Source: AC-32 sp035518635 (lineage in GTDB: Bacteria; Actinomycetota; Thermoleophilia; Gaiellales; Gaiellaceae). Taken from it: a stretch of 64,000 bases of DNA. Every line of letters starts with the position of its first letter. Within the stretch, counting starts at the first letter, position 1. Under the pieces are notes generated by a model that searched no databases, was not told where the DNA came from, and saw nothing but the letters and a program-made list of their open reading frames with translations. The translations under genes and the position numbers were made by a program. This document shows, piece by piece, positions 31,087-39,761 of the stretch. The DNA lies in NCBI GenBank assembly GCA_035518635.1, contig DATIXI010000023.1, forward strand, positions 61,228 through 125,227, in the 5' to 3' direction.

Positions 31087-31661
31087 AGAAGTCGAAGCGA
31101 CTCGCGGACTACGGGCTCAAGTCCGAGCGGGTGATGTGGAAGGGGAAGGGCCCCGGCGTGTTCGAGGACGAGCTCGGGGAGCTCGAGGACAGGCTCGGGC
31201 TCACGACCGTCGAGAAGGCGGTCGCGTGGGCGCAGGGGAGCTCGATCTGGCCCGACACGTTCGGGCTCGCCTGCTGCGCGATCGAGATGATGTCGATCGT
31301 CTCCGCGCGGTACGACATCGCGCGCTTCGGTGCCGAGGTGTTCCGCTCTTCGCCGCGACAGGCCGACCTGCTGATCGTCTCCGGCCGGGTCGCGCACAAG
31401 ATGGCCGCGCCGCTGCGTCAGATCTACGACCAGATGCTCGAGCCGAAGTGGGTGATCGCGATGGGCGCCTGCGCCAGCTCCGGCGGGATGTTCAACAATT
31501 ACGCCGTCCTGCAGGGCGTCGACAAGATCGTGGCGGTCGACATCCATGTGCCCGGCTGCCCGCCGCGGCCGGAGGCGCTCGTCGAGGGGATCGTGCGCCT
31601 CCAGGAGAAGATCAAGGCAGGCGTGCCGCCCGCCTACGAGATCCGCGGAGTGGCCTCATAG
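31077..31661 (+). CDS. nuoB: NADH-quinone oxidoreductase subunit B
   Basis: 194 aa. It carries the terminal cluster N2, which passes electrons to quinone. The ligands are the tandem Cys66-Cys67, Cys132 (GACAS) and Cys161 (PGCPPRP). The GTG start overlaps the nuoA end by 10 bases, which removes the long false N-terminus of the open frame. A lysine-rich N-terminal helix precedes the core. Confidence 0.95.
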   Translation: MAVEKSKRLADYGLKSERVMWKGKGPGVFEDELGELEDRLGLTTVEKAVAWAQGSSIWPDTFGLACCAIEMMSIVSARYDIARFGAEVFRSSPRQADLLIVSGRVAHKMAAPLRQIYDQMLEPKWVIAMGACASSGGMFNNYAVLQGVDKIVAVDIHVPGCPPRPEALVEGIVRLQEKIKAGVPPAYEIRGVAS

Positions 31662-31675
31662 CCTCCGTCGACCAG

Positions 31676-32200
31676 GTGCCGGGCTTCGTCGAGGCGCGCG
31701 ACGAGCACGGAGAGCTGACCGTTGTCGTCGAGCCGGCCCGCCTCGTCGAGGCCTGCGAGCACCTGCGCGGCGAAGGGTTCAACTTCCTCGCGGACATCTC
31801 GGCCGCCGACTACCTCGGCTGGGGCGAGCGTGGAGTCGCGGGCTACATCGGGACCGCGGACGGCCGCGACCTCAACCGCCCCGGCTCGCAGGGGCTCGAG
31901 CGGCTGCCGGAGCCGAGGCCGAAGCGCTTCGCCATGAGCTACCACCTGCTCGCGATCCCGGACGGGCGGCGCCTGCGGGTCCAGGCCTGGCTCGACGAGG
32001 ACGAGCCGGTGCCGAGCGTCGTCTCCGTCTGGCCGACCGCCGACTGGCACGAGCGCGAGGCCTTCGACCTGATGGGCATCCGGATCGAGGGGCACCCCAA
32101 CCTGACGCGGCTCCTGCTCGACGACGACTGGGAGGGCCACCCGCTGCGCAAGGACTACCCGATCGGCGGCGAGCCGGTCCGCTTCTCGGGGGAGGAGTAG
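31676..32200 (+). CDS. nuoC: NADH-quinone oxidoreductase subunit C
   Basis: 174 aa, a 30-kDa-type subunit of the peripheral arm docking with NuoD. Conserved features are FNFLADISAADYLG and the signature WPTADWHEREAFDLMGIRIEGHPNLTRLLL. The start is GTG 31676, 14 bases after the nuoB stop, because no earlier standard start exists in frame. An ATA six codons upstream cannot be excluded. nuoB's TAG stop forms TAGCCT here as well. Confidence 0.92.
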   Translation: MPGFVEARDEHGELTVVVEPARLVEACEHLRGEGFNFLADISAADYLGWGERGVAGYIGTADGRDLNRPGSQGLERLPEPRPKRFAMSYHLLAIPDGRRLRVQAWLDEDEPVPSVVSVWPTADWHEREAFDLMGIRIEGHPNLTRLLLDDDWEGHPLRKDYPIGGEPVRFSGEE

Positions 32201-33471
32201 TGGCGGTAGCCCAGGGCGGGCCGAAGATCTACGACGGCACCCGCGTCCCTTCGCCGATCCCGACGATGCTGCTCGTGCCCGAGGAGCTCCAGGGCTCGGA
32301 GGACCTGCTGCAGGTCAACTTCGGGCCGAACCACCCGTCGACGCACGGCGTCCTGCGACTGGTCGTCGACCTCCACGGCGAGAGCGTCGTCGGTTTGCGC
32401 GCGGTGATCGGCTACCTCCACACCGGTTTCGAGAAGAACATGGAGCAGAAGACGTGGTGGAAGGGGATCACCTACCCGGAGCGGATCGACTACCTCTCCT
32501 TCCAGAACAACGAGCTCGTCTTCGTGCTCGCGATCGAGAAGCTGCTCGGGCTGGAGGTCCCCGAGAAGGCGACCTGGATGCGGATGTGCCTCGCCGAGCT
32601 CAACCGGATCCACTCCCACCTCGTCTGGCTCGGGACCGCGGCGCTCGAGCTCGGGGCGATCTCGATGTTCTGGTACTGCTTCCGCGAGCGCGACCAGATC
32701 CTCGACCTCTCCGAGATGGTCGCCGGGACGCGCATGCACACGCGCTACTTCCAGGCCGGCGGCCTGGCCGAGGACATCCCGCGCGGGTTCTTCCCCGAGG
32801 CGCGCAAGTTCGTCGACTGGATGCCGAAGGCGGTCGACGACTACGAGGCGCTCGTCGACCAGAACGAGATCTGGCTCGAGCGGACGAAGGGGATCGGGCT
32901 CCTCTCGGCCGACGACGCGATCGCGCTCGGCCAGTCGGGCCCGGTGCTCCGAGGCTCGGGGGTGGAGTGGGACCTGCGGAAGGCCCAGCCGTACCTCGCC
33001 TACGACCAGGTCGAGTTCGACGTCCCGACCTACCAGAACGGCGACGTCTGGGATCGGTACAAGGTGCACATGGACGAGATGCGGGAGTCGACCCGCATCG
33101 TCGGACAGTGCCTCGACCGGCTCGAGGAGATGGAGGGAGAGCCCTGGATCGCGGACGACCGCAAGGTCGTGCTGCCGCCGCGCGAGGAGCTGCACACCTC
33201 GATGGAGTCGCTGATCCACCACTTCAAGCTCGTGACCGAGGGCTACCGGGTGCCCGAGGGGGAGGTCTACGTCGCGGTCGAGTCCGCCCGCGGGGAGCTC
33301 GGCTGCTACGTCGTCTCGGACGGCGGGCCCAGGCCGTGGCGCGTCAAGTTCCGGGCACCCAGCTTCGTGGCCCTCGAGGCGACGGCGACCTGCATGTCGA
33401 ACGCGCTGATCGCGGACATGATCGCGATCGTCGGCTCCCTGGACACAGTGATGGGAGAGGTTGACCGGTGA
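32200..33471 (+). CDS. nuoD: NADH-quinone oxidoreductase subunit D
   Basis: 423 aa, a 49-kDa-type subunit forming the quinone site with NuoB. Conserved NFGPNHPSTHGVLRL (with the quinone-binding His), GYLHTGFEKNMEQKTW and the C-terminal ESARGELGCYVVSDG...RVKFRAPSF are present. The GTG overlaps the nuoC stop by one base (TAGTG), with GGAGG just upstream. The longer open frame is an artefact of overlapping nuoC. Confidence 0.95.
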   Translation: MAVAQGGPKIYDGTRVPSPIPTMLLVPEELQGSEDLLQVNFGPNHPSTHGVLRLVVDLHGESVVGLRAVIGYLHTGFEKNMEQKTWWKGITYPERIDYLSFQNNELVFVLAIEKLLGLEVPEKATWMRMCLAELNRIHSHLVWLGTAALELGAISMFWYCFRERDQILDLSEMVAGTRMHTRYFQAGGLAEDIPRGFFPEARKFVDWMPKAVDDYEALVDQNEIWLERTKGIGLLSADDAIALGQSGPVLRGSGVEWDLRKAQPYLAYDQVEFDVPTYQNGDVWDRYKVHMDEMRESTRIVGQCLDRLEEMEGEPWIADDRKVVLPPREELHTSMESLIHHFKLVTEGYRVPEGEVYVAVESARGELGCYVVSDGGPRPWRVKFRAPSFVALEATATCMSNALIADMIAIVGSLDTVMGEVDR

Positions 33472-33938
33472 CGGAACTGGCAGGCGAGATTCAGAAGGCT
33501 GCGGCGCAGTACCCGGACTCGCGGTCGGCCGTGCTGCCCGCGCTGCGGCTGGCGCAGGAGAAACACGGCGGCTGGCTCCCGCCCGAGGCGCTGCGCGAGG
33601 TCGGAGACGCGCTCGGCCTGACGCCGGCCTACTGCCAGGCGGTCGCGTCCTTCTACGACATGTTCCAGCTGCAGCCCGTGGGGCGGCACCTCGTCGAGGT
33701 CTGCACGAACCTCTCGTGCGCGCTCGTCGGCGCCCAACAGGTGCTCGAGGCCTTCGAGCGGGAGCTCGGCATCGGGCCGGGAGAGACGACCGAGGACGGG
33801 GAGTTCACGCTGCGGGCGATCGAGTGCGCTGGCGGCTGCGGGAAGGCGGTCGTCGTCTCGGTCGACGAGCACTACCGCGAGCCCGTCCGACCCGAGGACG
33901 TGCCCGAGATCGTGAAGGAGCTGCGCGGTGGGGATTGA
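33468..33938 (+). CDS. nuoE: NADH-quinone oxidoreductase subunit E
   Basis: 156 aa, a 24-kDa-type thioredoxin-fold subunit of the NADH module holding the [2Fe-2S] cluster N1a. The ligands are in VCTNLSCAL and ECAGGCGKA. It starts at a GTG overlapping nuoD as GTGA and overlaps nuoF by 11 bases. Confidence 0.95.
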   Translation: MTELAGEIQKAAAQYPDSRSAVLPALRLAQEKHGGWLPPEALREVGDALGLTPAYCQAVASFYDMFQLQPVGRHLVEVCTNLSCALVGAQQVLEAFERELGIGPGETTEDGEFTLRAIECAGGCGKAVVVSVDEHYREPVRPEDVPEIVKELRGGD

Positions 33939-35244
33939 CGAGATCACGCTCGCCCACGCGGACGAGCGTGACCTGACGAAGCTCGCCGAGTACGAGGAGA
34001 TCGGCGGCTATAAGGCGCTCGCCAAGGCCCGGAAGCTGAAGCCGGAGAAGATCGTCGAGGAGTTGCTCGCGTCCAACCTCCGCGGCCGCGGCGGAGCCGG
34101 GTTCCCGATGGGCCGCAAGGCGAGCTTCCTCGCGAAGGGGACCGGCAAGCCCACCTACCTCTGCGTCAACGCGGACGAGTCCGAGCCGGGCACGTTCAAG
34201 GACCGCGAGATCATGCTCCGCAACCCGCACCGGCTGATCGAGGGCTGCCTGATCACCGCGCACGGGATCGAGTCGGAGCACGTGTTCATCTACCTCCGCG
34301 GCGAGTACCGCGACGTCTTCGAGGTGATGCGCCGCGCGCTCGAGGACGCGCGCAAGGCGAAGCTGCTCGGCGACGTCACGATCGTCCTCCACCGCGGGGC
34401 CGGCGCGTACATCTGCGGGGAGGAGTCCGCGCTGCTGGAGTCGCTCGAGGGCAGGCGCGGGCAGCCGCGGCCACGTCCTCCGTTCCCGGCCGTCAGCGGG
34501 CTCTACGGCTCGCCGACGCTGATCAACAACGTCCAGACGGTCGCGACGGTGCCGGTCGTGATCGAGAAGGGTGGCGAGTGGTACGCCAAGATCGGGCCCG
34601 AGCCGTCGCCGGGCACCGTCGTGTTCTCGCTCTCGGGGAACGTCGTGCGGCCGGGCAACTACGAGCTCGAGCTCGGGACGCCCCTCCGAGAGCTGATCTT
34701 CGACCTCGGAGGCGGGATCCCGGACGGCCGCGAGCTGAAGGCGATCATCCCGGGCGGCTCGTCGACGACGGTCATGACCCCTGACCAGCTCGACACGAAC
34801 CTCGACTTCAACTCCGTCGCCGAGGCCGGGTCGCAGCTGGGCGCGGCGGCCGTGATCGTGATCGACGACCGCGCCTGCATGGTGCAGCTCGCGCTTCGCT
34901 CCTCGCAGTTCTACATGCACGAGTCGTGCGGCAAGTGCACGCCGTGCCGCGAGGGGACGCGCTGGATGGTGCAGCTGCTCGCCAAGCTCGAGGAGGGGCG
35001 GGCCGACCAGCACGAGCTCGACCTGCTGCTCTCGGTGTGCGACCGGATGCTCGGCAAGTGCCTCTGCGCGCTCGGCGACTTCGCAGCCGGGCCCGTGGTC
35101 GAGTACGCGACCCGGTTCCGCGAGGAGTTCCAGCGCCACATCGACGAGGGCGGCTGCCCGTTCGGCGGCGAGTCGTCGCTCGAGGGCATCTACGCGCCGG
35201 TCGAGCAGCACGCGCACGCGGCTAGCGCCGAGGTTACGGCGTGA
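33928..35244 (+). CDS. nuoF: NADH-quinone oxidoreductase subunit F (NADH/FMN binding)
   Basis: 438 aa. It binds NADH and FMN and carries cluster N3. The FMN/NADH glycine motif GRGGAGFPMGRK lies near residue 53, followed by NADESEPGTFKDRE and ICGEESALLESLEG. The N3 ligands are in ESCGKCTPCREG plus Cys in KCLCALGD. The GTG start overlaps nuoE. Confidence 0.96.
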   Translation: MGIDEITLAHADERDLTKLAEYEEIGGYKALAKARKLKPEKIVEELLASNLRGRGGAGFPMGRKASFLAKGTGKPTYLCVNADESEPGTFKDREIMLRNPHRLIEGCLITAHGIESEHVFIYLRGEYRDVFEVMRRALEDARKAKLLGDVTIVLHRGAGAYICGEESALLESLEGRRGQPRPRPPFPAVSGLYGSPTLINNVQTVATVPVVIEKGGEWYAKIGPEPSPGTVVFSLSGNVVRPGNYELELGTPLRELIFDLGGGIPDGRELKAIIPGGSSTTVMTPDQLDTNLDFNSVAEAGSQLGAAAVIVIDDRACMVQLALRSSQFYMHESCGKCTPCREGTRWMVQLLAKLEEGRADQHELDLLLSVCDRMLGKCLCALGDFAAGPVVEYATRFREEFQRHIDEGGCPFGGESSLEGIYAPVEQHAHAASAEVTA

Positions 35245-37421
35245 GCGCCCCCGAGCTCGTCACGGTCTCCGTCGACGGCCGCGAGGTGCAGGTCGCTCCG
35301 GGCACCGGGCTCGTGGAGACGGCGCTCGCGGCCGGGGTCGAGATCCCGGTCTTCTGCTACGAGCCCCGGCTCGGGCCGGCGGTCGGCGCCTGCCGCATGT
35401 GCCTCTGTGAGATCGAGGGGATGCCGAAGCTCCAGGCCGCCTGCACGCTGACCGCGACGGACGGGATGGTCGTCCACACAGCACAGACCTCGGAGAAGGC
35501 GGCCGAGGGCCAGGAAGCGACGCTCGAGTTCATCCTCGTCAACCACCCTCTCGACTGCCCGGTCTGCGACAAGGGCGGCGAGTGCCCGCTCCAGGACCTC
35601 ACGTTCCGCTGGGGCCCCGGAAACACGCGCATGACGTTCCCGAAGCGCACGTACGAGAAGCCGATCCCGGTCTCGCCGACGATCGCGCTCGACCGCGAGC
35701 GCTGCATCCTCTGCTACCGGTGCACGCGCTTCTCCGAGAGCGTCTCCGAGGACGGCCAGCTGATCGCGCGCAACCGCGGCGCCCAGTCGATCATCGCCAC
35801 GTTCGAAGACGAGCCCTACCGCGCGCCGTTCTCCGGCAACGTGATCGAGCTGTGCCCGGTCGGCGCGCTGACCTCGACGCAGTACCGCTTCGAGGGCCGG
35901 CCCTGGGAGATCCAGAACGTGCCGACGGTCTGCGGGCTCTGCCCGGTCGGCTGCAACATCCAGGCGACGACGCGCGAGGGCAAGGTCAAGCGGATCCTCT
36001 CGCGCAACCACCCGGAGATCGACGAGGGTTGGTTGTGCGACAAGGGCCGCTTCGCGTTCACGCACCTCTACGCCCGCGACCGGATCGCCGACCCGCTCCT
36101 GCGGGTCCGGCGCCGCGGGTTCGAGGAGCTTTCCTGGGACGACGCGCTCGACGCCGCCGAGAAGCTCCTGCGCGAGGCAGAGGGGCGGATCGTGACCGCG
36201 CTCTCGGGCTCGGAGACCGTCGAGCAGGCCTACGCGCTCGGCCGGCTCCTCCGCGAAGGGCTCGGCGCCCACTCGGCGCTGCTCCCCGAGGAGACGAGCC
36301 CCGCCCTGGACGCGTTCCGCCTGCCGCTCTCCGCAATCCGCGACGCGGAGCTCGTCGTCGTGCTCGGCGACGAGCCGCCGGCGGAGCGAGCGCCGGTCGT
36401 CGACCTCTGGCTCAAGGCGGCGGAGCGCAGGGGCGCCGGGATCGAGCGCGCAGGCGACGCGCTCGAGAGCTGCCGCCGGCTCGCGGACAAGCGCAACGTC
36501 CTCGGCAAGCGCCTGCGCGAGAGCGACCGGGCCGTGCTGATCTGGTCGGGCGAGGAGGGGGCGGGCGGCGCTCACGTGGCCGCGCTCGCGCGCGAGCTCG
36601 GGTTCGGCGGCAAGGCCGGCTGCGGCGCCTTCCACCTGCCCTCGACGCCGAACGGCCGCGGGGTCGCGGATGCCTGGGCGGCCGCGTCCGACGAGGAGGG
36701 CCCGAATCCGGAGCCGATCGGGCTGTTGATCGTCTCGGGCGACGAGGCGGCCTCCGACCCGGGCGTGCGCGCGCTCGCCGAGCACGCGGAGCGTGTGCTC
36801 GTCACGTCGATGTTCCAGGGGCTCGCGGTCGGCTGGGCCGACCTCGTCCTCCCGGGAACCGGCTACCTCGAGCGCGACGGCACCTACGTCAACCTCGAGG
36901 GACGGCTCCAGCGGCTGCGCCGCGCCGTGATCCCGCCCGCGCCGGACGAGCTCGCCTGGGTCTCGAAGCTCGCGGAGCGCTTCGGCGTCGAGGTCCCGCC
37001 CTACGCGTCGGCCGTCTTCGCGGAGCTCTCGGAGAAGATCCACGGCGGGCTCGCGTTCGGCGAGGTCGGTGAGCAGGCGGCGCTCGGGACGCGCAGCGAG
37101 GCTCCCGTCGCCGAGCTCCCGGAGAAGCCGGAGGAAGGTGGCGACGGCCTGGCCCTCGTCCGCTACCGGGCCCTGTTCTCGGGCCCTGCGGTCGAGCGCG
37201 TGCCGGAGCTCCAGTTCCAGCGGCCCGAGCCCGAGGTCGAGCTCTCGGCGGAGGACGCCGAGGCCCGTGGGATCGCGAGCGGCGAGACCGTCACCGTCTC
37301 GCACGACGGCACCTCGCTCGAGCTGCGCGCCCGCATCAGCCGCGAGCTCCGCAAGGGCGTCGTCAGGATCGCGGCCGAGCACGCGGGCGAGCTCGGCGGC
37401 CGGGTGGAGGTGAGCACGTGA
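35241..37421 (+). CDS. nuoG: NADH-quinone oxidoreductase subunit G
   Basis: 726 aa, the largest peripheral subunit. The N-terminal [2Fe-2S] domain includes CRMCLCEIEG. The HxxxCxxC type site follows as NHPLDCPVCDKGGECPLQD, then CILCYRCTRFSE. The molybdopterin-oxidoreductase-like domain begins with CGLCPVGCNIQ and a further Cys in WLCDKGRF, so the extra N7-type cluster is likely present. The C-terminus resembles a molybdopterin-dinucleotide-binding domain (AEDAEARGIASGETVTV), though no cofactor is expected. GTGA overlap with nuoF. Confidence 0.95.
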   Translation: MSAPELVTVSVDGREVQVAPGTGLVETALAAGVEIPVFCYEPRLGPAVGACRMCLCEIEGMPKLQAACTLTATDGMVVHTAQTSEKAAEGQEATLEFILVNHPLDCPVCDKGGECPLQDLTFRWGPGNTRMTFPKRTYEKPIPVSPTIALDRERCILCYRCTRFSESVSEDGQLIARNRGAQSIIATFEDEPYRAPFSGNVIELCPVGALTSTQYRFEGRPWEIQNVPTVCGLCPVGCNIQATTREGKVKRILSRNHPEIDEGWLCDKGRFAFTHLYARDRIADPLLRVRRRGFEELSWDDALDAAEKLLREAEGRIVTALSGSETVEQAYALGRLLREGLGAHSALLPEETSPALDAFRLPLSAIRDAELVVVLGDEPPAERAPVVDLWLKAAERRGAGIERAGDALESCRRLADKRNVLGKRLRESDRAVLIWSGEEGAGGAHVAALARELGFGGKAGCGAFHLPSTPNGRGVADAWAAASDEEGPNPEPIGLLIVSGDEAASDPGVRALAEHAERVLVTSMFQGLAVGWADLVLPGTGYLERDGTYVNLEGRLQRLRRAVIPPAPDELAWVSKLAERFGVEVPPYASAVFAELSEKIHGGLAFGEVGEQAALGTRSEAPVAELPEKPEEGGDGLALVRYRALFSGPAVERVPELQFQRPEPEVELSAEDAEARGIASGETVTVSHDGTSLELRARISRELRKGVVRIAAEHAGELGGRVEVST

Positions 37422-38404
37422 GCGACGCCTGGTGGATCTCGCTGATCAAGGCGTTTCTGGTCATCAACCTGCTGATGCTGACGTTCGCCTACATGACGTG
37501 GGTCGAGCGCAAGGTTCTCGCGCGGATGCAGCTGCGCTACGGGCCGAACCGCGCGGGGCCGTTCGGACTCCTGCAGCCGATCGCCGACCTCGTCAAGCTG
37601 ATCCGCAAGGAGAGCTTCTTCCCGGCCTCCGCGGTCGACGTCCTCTACATCGGGGCGCCTGTGCTCTCGGCGTTCACCGCGCTGCTCGCGTTCAGCGTGA
37701 TCCCGTTCGGGCCCGGCTGGGACATCGCCGGCTGGAACGTGAGCGGAGAGGTCGCCAATGTCCCGATCTCGCTCGTCCTGATCTTCGCGCTCAGCTCGCT
37801 CGGGATCTACGGCTTCATCGTCGGCGGTTGGGCCTCGGACTCGAAGTACGCGCTGCTCGGCTCGATGCGCACGTGCGCGCAGATGGTCTCGTACGAGGTC
37901 GCGCTCACGTTCACCGTCCTCGGCGTCGTGATCATGGCGCAGTCGCTCTCGCTGGTCGACATCGTCCACGCCCAGGGCGACACGATCTGGTACTTCGCCC
38001 CGCAGTTCGTGGGTCTCCTGATCTTCTTCGTCGCCGGAGTGGCCGAGACGAACCGCCCGCCGTTCGACCTACCGGAGGCCGAGTCGGAGCTCGTCGCCGG
38101 CTACCACACCGAGTACAGCGGCATGCGCTTCGGGCTCTTCCAGATGGGCGAGTACGTGAACATGATCGTGCTCTCGGCGCTCGCGGTGACCCTCTTCTTC
38201 GGCGGCTGGTACGGGCCGTGGGCGCCGCTCGGGCCGCTCTGGTTCCTGCTCAAGCTGTTCGTGATCCTGTTCGTCTTCCTCTGGCTGCGCGCGACCCTCC
38301 CGCGCCTGCGCTACGACCAGCTGATGCGCCTCGGCTGGAAGGTGCTGCTGCCGATCGCGACGCTGAACGCGATCGTGACCGCCGTCTGCGTGGTGGCGTT
38401 CTGA
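37418..38404 (+). CDS. nuoH: NADH-quinone oxidoreductase subunit H
   Basis: 328 aa, eight membrane spans. It joins the quinone chamber to the membrane arm. Hallmarks are WVERKVLARMQLRYGPNRAGPFGLLQPIAD and the acidic loop AETNRPPFDLPEAESELVAGYHTEYSGMRF. It starts at a GTG overlapping nuoG by four bases. Confidence 0.96.
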   Translation: MSDAWWISLIKAFLVINLLMLTFAYMTWVERKVLARMQLRYGPNRAGPFGLLQPIADLVKLIRKESFFPASAVDVLYIGAPVLSAFTALLAFSVIPFGPGWDIAGWNVSGEVANVPISLVLIFALSSLGIYGFIVGGWASDSKYALLGSMRTCAQMVSYEVALTFTVLGVVIMAQSLSLVDIVHAQGDTIWYFAPQFVGLLIFFVAGVAETNRPPFDLPEAESELVAGYHTEYSGMRFGLFQMGEYVNMIVLSALAVTLFFGGWYGPWAPLGPLWFLLKLFVILFVFLWLRATLPRLRYDQLMRLGWKVLLPIATLNAIVTAVCVVAF

Positions 38405-38416
38405 TGAGGCCCTCCA

Positions 38417-38911
38417 GTGCCTAGGCCACTCGAGAGCGTCAAGGGCTTCGGGGTCACGTTCAAGCAGATCTTTCGCAAGCCGATTACGCAGCAGTACCCG
38501 GAGTACAAGCGGCCCGTCTACCCGCGCTTCCGGGGCCGGCACCGGCTGCACAAGCACGAGAACGGGCTCGAGAAGTGCGTCGGCTGCTCGCTCTGCGCGG
38601 CTGCCTGTCCGGCCGACTGCATCCGCGTCGTGGCGGCAGAGAACACGGCCGACAATCGGGTCTCGGCGGGCGAGCGCTACGCGCGGATCTACGAGATCAA
38701 CATGAGCCGCTGCATCTTCTGCGGCTACTGCGAGCTGGCCTGCCCGTTCGACGCGATCACGCTCGGCAACGAGTACGAGATCTCGGAGTACTCGCGCGAC
38801 GACCTGATCTACACGAAGGACATGCTGCTGGCCGAGCCGCTCAAGACGGTGCCGGTCGCGGATCCCGACCTCTACGACACGCCGATCCCGTTCTACAAGG
38901 AGCATTCGTAG
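38417..38911 (+). CDS. nuoI: NADH-quinone oxidoreductase subunit I
   Basis: 164 aa, an 8Fe-ferredoxin-like subunit with clusters N6a and N6b (CVGCSLCAAACPADC and CIFCGYCELACPFDA). It lies between the NADH module and N2. The GTG is 12 bases after the nuoH stop, with a weak CCCTCC region upstream and no clear Shine-Dalgarno. Confidence 0.95.
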   Translation: MPRPLESVKGFGVTFKQIFRKPITQQYPEYKRPVYPRFRGRHRLHKHENGLEKCVGCSLCAAACPADCIRVVAAENTADNRVSAGERYARIYEINMSRCIFCGYCELACPFDAITLGNEYEISEYSRDDLIYTKDMLLAEPLKTVPVADPDLYDTPIPFYKEHS

Positions 38912-38913
38912 CC

Positions 38914-39456
38914 GTGGACGTCGGCAACGTCCTCGTCTGGATCGTCTGGATCCTCGCCGCGTTCGCCTGCCTCGGCTCCGGGATCGCGGTCATCTCGTTC
39001 TCGAACCCGTTCTACTCGGCGCTCTCGCTGATCGCGAACCTCGCCTCGCTCGCCGTCCTCTACCTGCTGCTCTCGGCCGAGTTCGTCGCCGCCGCGCAGG
39101 TGCTCGTCTACGCGGGCGCCGTGATGGTGATGTTCCTGTTCGTGATCGCCTATCTCGGGGGGCGGGCCGACACGCCCTGGGCGGGAGGGCCGAGCTGGCA
39201 GGCGCTCGCCGCGGTGGCCGCGGCCGGCGCGATCTTCGTCGAGGTGATCGTCGTGATCGGCCTGAAGACCGGCGGCCGGCTCACGCACGCGCCGACGACG
39301 GACTACTTCTCCGGGAGCCCGTACGACATCGGGCAGCTCTTCCTCACCGACCACCTGCTCGCGTTCGAGATCACCTCGATCGTGCTGCTCGTCGCCGCGG
39401 TCGGCGGCGTGATCCTGGGCAGCCACGCCCGCGAGCTGCCGGGGGCAGAGGGATGA
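38914..39456 (+). CDS. nuoJ: NADH-quinone oxidoreductase subunit J
   Basis: 180 aa with five membrane spans. The conserved third span region QVLVYAGAVMVMFLFVI is present. The start is GTG 38914, just after the nuoI stop, with AAGGAG 11-12 bases upstream inside nuoI. The open frame upstream overlaps nuoI and is not used. Confidence 0.92.
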   Translation: MDVGNVLVWIVWILAAFACLGSGIAVISFSNPFYSALSLIANLASLAVLYLLLSAEFVAAAQVLVYAGAVMVMFLFVIAYLGGRADTPWAGGPSWQALAAVAAAGAIFVEVIVVIGLKTGGRLTHAPTTDYFSGSPYDIGQLFLTDHLLAFEITSIVLLVAAVGGVILGSHARELPGAEG

Positions 39457-39761
39457 TGGGCCCCAACATCGTCTGGTACCTCTGCGTCTCGGCGTTCCTG
39501 TTCACGACCGGGGCGGCGGGGGTCCTGATCCGGCGGAGCCCGCTGATCATCCTGCTCTCGCTGGAGATCATGCTCAACGGCGCGAACCTCGCCCTGATCG
39601 CGTTCTCGCGCTACCACGGGACCGGCGACGGGCAGATCTTCGCGCTCACGGTGATGGCGGTCGCCGCAGCGGAAGTCGTCGTCGGGCTCGGCCTGATCGT
39701 CGCTATGGCGCGGAGGCGCCTCGAGCTCGACGTGGACAAGCTCAGGACGCTGCGCGGTTGA
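39453..39761 (+). CDS. nuoK: NADH-quinone oxidoreductase subunit K
   Basis: 102 aa with three membrane spans carrying the family membrane glutamates (LSLEIMLNGANL and AAEVVVGLGL), part of the proton path. ATGA overlap with nuoJ. Confidence 0.95.
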   Translation: MMGPNIVWYLCVSAFLFTTGAAGVLIRRSPLIILLSLEIMLNGANLALIAFSRYHGTGDGQIFALTVMAVAAAEVVVGLGLIVAMARRRLELDVDKLRTLRG